Below are positions 12,673 to 15,689 of a stretch of DNA of 15,689 nucleotides, piece by piece. Origin of the DNA: an uncultured Flammeovirgaceae bacterium (GTDB taxonomy: Bacteria; Bacteroidota; Bacteroidia; Cytophagales; Cyclobacteriaceae); contig CAKZPJ010000112.1 of assembly GCA_937138955.1 (NCBI GenBank), forward strand, positions 1 to 15,689, in the 5' to 3' direction. Both the position numbers and the translations under genes were made by a program. Each line of letters begins with the position of its first letter. The first letter of the stretch is position 1. The notes under the pieces are model-generated. The model made no database searches. It was not told where the DNA came from and saw only the letters and a list, made by a program, of their open reading frames with translations.

Positions 12673-15552
12673 ATGTTGAACAGACGAACAATGGGAATAT
12701 TGTCGGTCATCTTTACCTGGGTATTTACCGCCGGGTACGCCCAAGAGGTGCAGATGACCAGCGATCTGGAACTTACTAATAAAATTCCAACGACCGATAA
12801 GATAAAAATCGGTAAGCTTGACAATGGATTAACCTACTACATCCGGCAAAACAGTCGACCTGAAAATCGGGTAGAGTTACGACTAGCAGTTAATGCTGGT
12901 TCTATCCTGGAAAATGAAAAACAACTGGGGCTAGCTCACTTTTTAGAGCACATGGCCTTCAACGGTACTGAAAACTTTGAGAAGAACGAGCTGGTCAGTA
13001 TTCTCCAATCGGCGGGAGTACGTTTTGGTGCGCACCTGAATGCTTATACTAGCTTTGATGAAACTGTCTATATGCTTCGGCTTCCTACCGAGGATACCAC
13101 GTTAGAAAAAGGGCTACAGATTTTAGAAGACTGGGCCGGAGGGCTTACCCTTGATGGTGAAGAAATTGATAAAGAGCGAGGAGTGGTTATTGAAGAGTGG
13201 CGAATTGGACAAGGTGCTCAGCAGCGAATGCGGGATGAGTATTTCCCCAAATTATTGTACGGTTCTCGCTATGCTGAAAGGTTACCGATTGGAACGAAGG
13301 AAGTACTAGAAAATTTTGACTACGCTACACTAGAGAATTTCTACCAAGACTGGTATCGCCCTGATTTAATGTCAGTAATTGTGGTAGGAGATGTTGATCC
13401 TCAAGCGATGGAACAAGAGATCGAAGAACGTTTTGGTGATTTAGAGAATCCAGCGCAAACTAAAGATCGTGAGCTTTACGAAATTCCGTACCACGAAGAT
13501 ACGAAGGTGTCAGTAGTGACTGACCCTGAAGCCACTTACAACCAAATAATTCTTTTTTACAAAGCTAAAGGCATGCCTGAAGAGCAGGAAACTATTGGTG
13601 ATTTTCGGGAGTCAGCCGTACACAGTTTATTTACCGGAATGCTAAATGAGAGACTTGCTGAGCTAACCCGCGAAGCTGACCCACCTTTTATGAATGCTAG
13701 TGGCTACTACGGCTCAGTACTACGCACAAAAGAAGCCTACCAACTTTTTGCCATCGTACCTGAGAATGGTGTTGAACGCGGTATGAAAGCATTGTTAGAA
13801 CAAAATGAAAAAGTGCGTCAGTTCGGATTTACTCAATCAGAACTTGACCGCTACAAAAAGCAAATTCTTACTCGCTACGAACGAGCTTACAACGAACGGG
13901 AAAAGACAGAATCGGAACGCTACGCTGCTGAGTATATTCGAAACTTCCTTCAAGATGAGCCAATTCCCGGTATCGAGTTTGAGTTTGAGTTTATGAAAGA
14001 ATATCTTCCAGGTGTGACTTTGGAGGAAGTAAATAAACTAGCTGAGAAGTGGATTAAAAACGAAAACCGAGTAGCTGTAGTAATGGCTCCCGAAAAAGAA
14101 GGGGTAAGTGTTCCTTCCGAAGAGGAAGTGCGAGCGATACTCAAGGAAATGGAAAACGCGGAAGTAACTGCTTACGAAGATGAAGCTGTCGCTAGTTCTC
14201 TGATGGAAACACTACCAGAAGTCGGAAGTATTGCTGAAGAAGAAGTGTTAGATAAAATTGGAACTACCGAACTGACGCTTTCTAACGGAGTAAAAGTAGT
14301 TTTGAAACCTACTGACTTCAAAGCCGACGAGATTCTAATGACCGCTTCTAGCCCGGGTGGGCATTCCGTCTATGATTTGGAAAAGTATTACTCGGCAGTA
14401 AATTCAGATGGATTGGTTGCCCAAAGTGGAGTAAAAGACTTTTCTGCTACCGCACTTGATAAGTATTTAGCTGATAAAAACGCGAGTGTGTCCCCGTTTA
14501 TTGGAACACTCACTGAAGGGTTTTCGGGAAATAGTACTCCTAAAGATGTTGAGACGCTGCTCCAGCTTACCCATTTGTACTTTACTGCACCTCGCCAAGA
14601 TCAGGAGGCCTTTCAGTCATTTATCTCTAAAAATAAGGCGATTTACGCTAATCTGCTATCCGATCCTCGCTACTACTACCAAGATAAGCTATCTCGAATC
14701 TTATCTCAGAATAATCCTCGGGGAGGAGGCTATCCTACTCAAGAAGATTGGGAGAAGGTAGATTTTGAAGAGGCATTTGATGCTTACAACGATCGTTTTG
14801 CTGACGCTAGCGACTTTACCTTCTTTTTTGTGGGTAATTTTGATGTGGAAGAAATGAAGCCCATGGTAGCTCAATATTTAGGAAGCTTGCCCGCTACTAA
14901 TCGGGAGGAGAACTGGCAAGACTTGGGCATCCGCCCGCCTTCTGGAGTAGTGGAAGAGAAGGTGTATAAAGGCACTGACCCAAAAAGTATGGTAAATATC
15001 ACCTTTACCGGTGAGTTCGCTTACGATCGAAAAGAAGCCTTTGAACTGAATGCGTTAGTTCAAGCGCTCAATATTAAGCTGATTGAAGAGATACGGGAAA
15101 AGAAGAGCGGAGTTTATGGTATTGGAGCCCGAGCAAACCCTTCTAAGTACCCATATGAGCATTATTCTATCACGGTAAGTTTCCCCTGCGCTCCGGAGAA
15201 TGTAGAAGATCTATCGGAGGCGGTATTTACTGAGATCAAGAAAATGCAGGAAAATGGTCCCACCGACGAAGACTTACGGAAAGTGAAAGAAACTCAACGT
15301 CGGGATATGGAGACGAACCTAAAAGAAAACCGTTTTTGGCTACGCACACTTCAGCAAGCTTACTTCCGTGACCAAGATCCAGCGAAAGTACTAGATTACG
15401 AGGAAGCTATTGATAGCTTAACGGCTGAAGATTTAATGGCTACTGCCAACAAGTATTTCAACTTCGCTAGCTACATCAAAGTAGCCCTATTCCCGGAAGA
15501 AGGAGCCGCATCAGATGATGCTGAAACTAAACCATCGGGTTCCGGTCAATAA
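12673..15552 (+). CDS. M16-family zinc metallopeptidase, exported
   Basis: This two-half M16 (pitrilysin/insulinase) peptidase of 959 residues degrades peptides inside a clamshell formed by its N- and C-terminal halves. The catalytic half shows the inverted zinc motif HFLEH (His89, Glu92, His93), with the third ligand expected at Glu168 in DKERGVVIEEW. The second half begins near ELTLSNGVKVVLKP and lacks a zinc motif, as usual. The N-terminus MLNRRTMGILSVIFTWVFTAGYAQ is a Sec signal peptide, probably cut after GYA, so the enzyme is periplasmic or surface-exposed. The start at 12673 is chosen because the in-frame extension to 12571 falls inside the hairpin and would bury the signal peptide behind 34 residues. 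An internal ATG at 12691 also keeps most of the signal. The C-terminus is a short acidic, Ser/Gly-rich tail. It appears to be a single-gene unit. Confidence 0.93.
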   Translation: MLNRRTMGILSVIFTWVFTAGYAQEVQMTSDLELTNKIPTTDKIKIGKLDNGLTYYIRQNSRPENRVELRLAVNAGSILENEKQLGLAHFLEHMAFNGTENFEKNELVSILQSAGVRFGAHLNAYTSFDETVYMLRLPTEDTTLEKGLQILEDWAGGLTLDGEEIDKERGVVIEEWRIGQGAQQRMRDEYFPKLLYGSRYAERLPIGTKEVLENFDYATLENFYQDWYRPDLMSVIVVGDVDPQAMEQEIEERFGDLENPAQTKDRELYEIPYHEDTKVSVVTDPEATYNQIILFYKAKGMPEEQETIGDFRESAVHSLFTGMLNERLAELTREADPPFMNASGYYGSVLRTKEAYQLFAIVPENGVERGMKALLEQNEKVRQFGFTQSELDRYKKQILTRYERAYNEREKTESERYAAEYIRNFLQDEPIPGIEFEFEFMKEYLPGVTLEEVNKLAEKWIKNENRVAVVMAPEKEGVSVPSEEEVRAILKEMENAEVTAYEDEAVASSLMETLPEVGSIAEEEVLDKIGTTELTLSNGVKVVLKPTDFKADEILMTASSPGGHSVYDLEKYYSAVNSDGLVAQSGVKDFSATALDKYLADKNASVSPFIGTLTEGFSGNSTPKDVETLLQLTHLYFTAPRQDQEAFQSFISKNKAIYANLLSDPRYYYQDKLSRILSQNNPRGGGYPTQEDWEKVDFEEAFDAYNDRFADASDFTFFFVGNFDVEEMKPMVAQYLGSLPATNREENWQDLGIRPPSGVVEEKVYKGTDPKSMVNITFTGEFAYDRKEAFELNALVQALNIKLIEEIREKKSGVYGIGARANPSKYPYEHYSITVSFPCAPENVEDLSEAVFTEIKKMQENGPTDEDLRKVKETQRRDMETNLKENRFWLRTLQQAYFRDQDPAKVLDYEEAIDSLTAEDLMATANKYFNFASYIKVALFPEEGAASDDAETKPSGSGQ

Positions 15553-15689
15553 ATTGAATTTATCAGCTCTTAGCAATGAAAGCCTCCGAAGTATACTTTG
15601 AGTAACTACTCCAGTACTTTGAGATTTTGGTAAGTTGAGGTAAAAGCATTAAAGTTGACAATGGATCAGGCAAGTCAAATAGCAACCTC
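15553..15689. other. Gene-free right edge with short palindromes
   Basis: The 137 nt after the peptidase contain the perfect palindrome AAGTATACTT (15589-15598), the inverted repeat GAGTA-AC-TACTC (15600-15611), and ACTTTGAG twice. No terminator with a T tract is evident. An ATG at 15661 opens a frame (MDQASQIAT) that runs off the edge; it may begin the next gene, but only nine full codons can be seen. Confidence 0.4.

Noticed and set aside
15661..15689. Start of a rightward gene (MDQASQIAT...)
   Set aside because: Only nine full codons are visible before the edge, too few to support a gene call.
1..15689. CRISPR arrays, tRNA or rRNA genes, transposases, phage or toxin-antitoxin genes
   Set aside because: None was seen on reading both strands. 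The repeats found are too short and irregular for CRISPR, and no transposase or integrase motifs occur.

Overview
The window looks like chromosomal DNA from a marine-type member of the Bacteroidota, most likely the order Cytophagales. This rests on the AT-leaning but mixed base composition, near-absence of Shine-Dalgarno sequences before the starts, a DnaG primase with Bacteroidota-style sequence, and families common in that group (LVIVD-repeat lipoprotein, M16 peptidase with Sec signal, App1/DUF2183 proteins). The assignment is inferred from protein style, not from a marker gene. I see no rRNA, tRNA, CRISPR array, insertion sequence, phage gene or plasmid gene.

Layout. Positions 1-3557 are read on the minus strand. 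In transcription order they hold a small VOC-fold protein (3557-3177), a YbjJ-like MFS transporter (3051-1888), a short outer-membrane-barrel-like protein (1882-1361) and an LVIVD-repeat lipoprotein that runs off the left edge (1279-1). The MFS and barrel genes both lack an ATG at a sensible place and appear to use TTG; the barrel gene has no recognisable signal peptide and may be 5'-truncated. A gene-free stretch (3558-3850) separates this block from the rightward genes.

Rightward genes: an FMN-dependent alpha-hydroxy-acid oxidase/dehydrogenase (3851-5002) followed 5 nt later by an NCS1-type permease (5008-6429), a tight pair; the DNA primase dnaG (6537-8515), whose frame is broken by a net -1 shift near 7940; two tandem paralogues of the App1/DUF2183 phosphatidate-phosphatase-like family (8579-9727 and 9769-10911); a 2-keto-3-deoxygluconate-type PfkB kinase (11445-12467); and a secreted or periplasmic M16 zinc peptidase (12673-15552). 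A small leftward ORF of 64 codons (11183-10989) lies convergent to the second App1 gene, with a strong hairpin terminator between them. A larger imperfect hairpin separates the kinase from the peptidase.

Functional links are loose. The oxidase/permease pair probably works together on an imported substrate, and the App1 pair probably acts on phospholipids. The rest look like independent housekeeping or metabolic genes. I do not see a convincing new defence or mobile system. The points most worth checking are the shifted dnaG frame, the loss of all four zinc ligands in the DnaG N-terminal domain, the duplicated App1 genes, the unrecognised 64-aa ORF, and a family of purine-rich intergenic hairpins.
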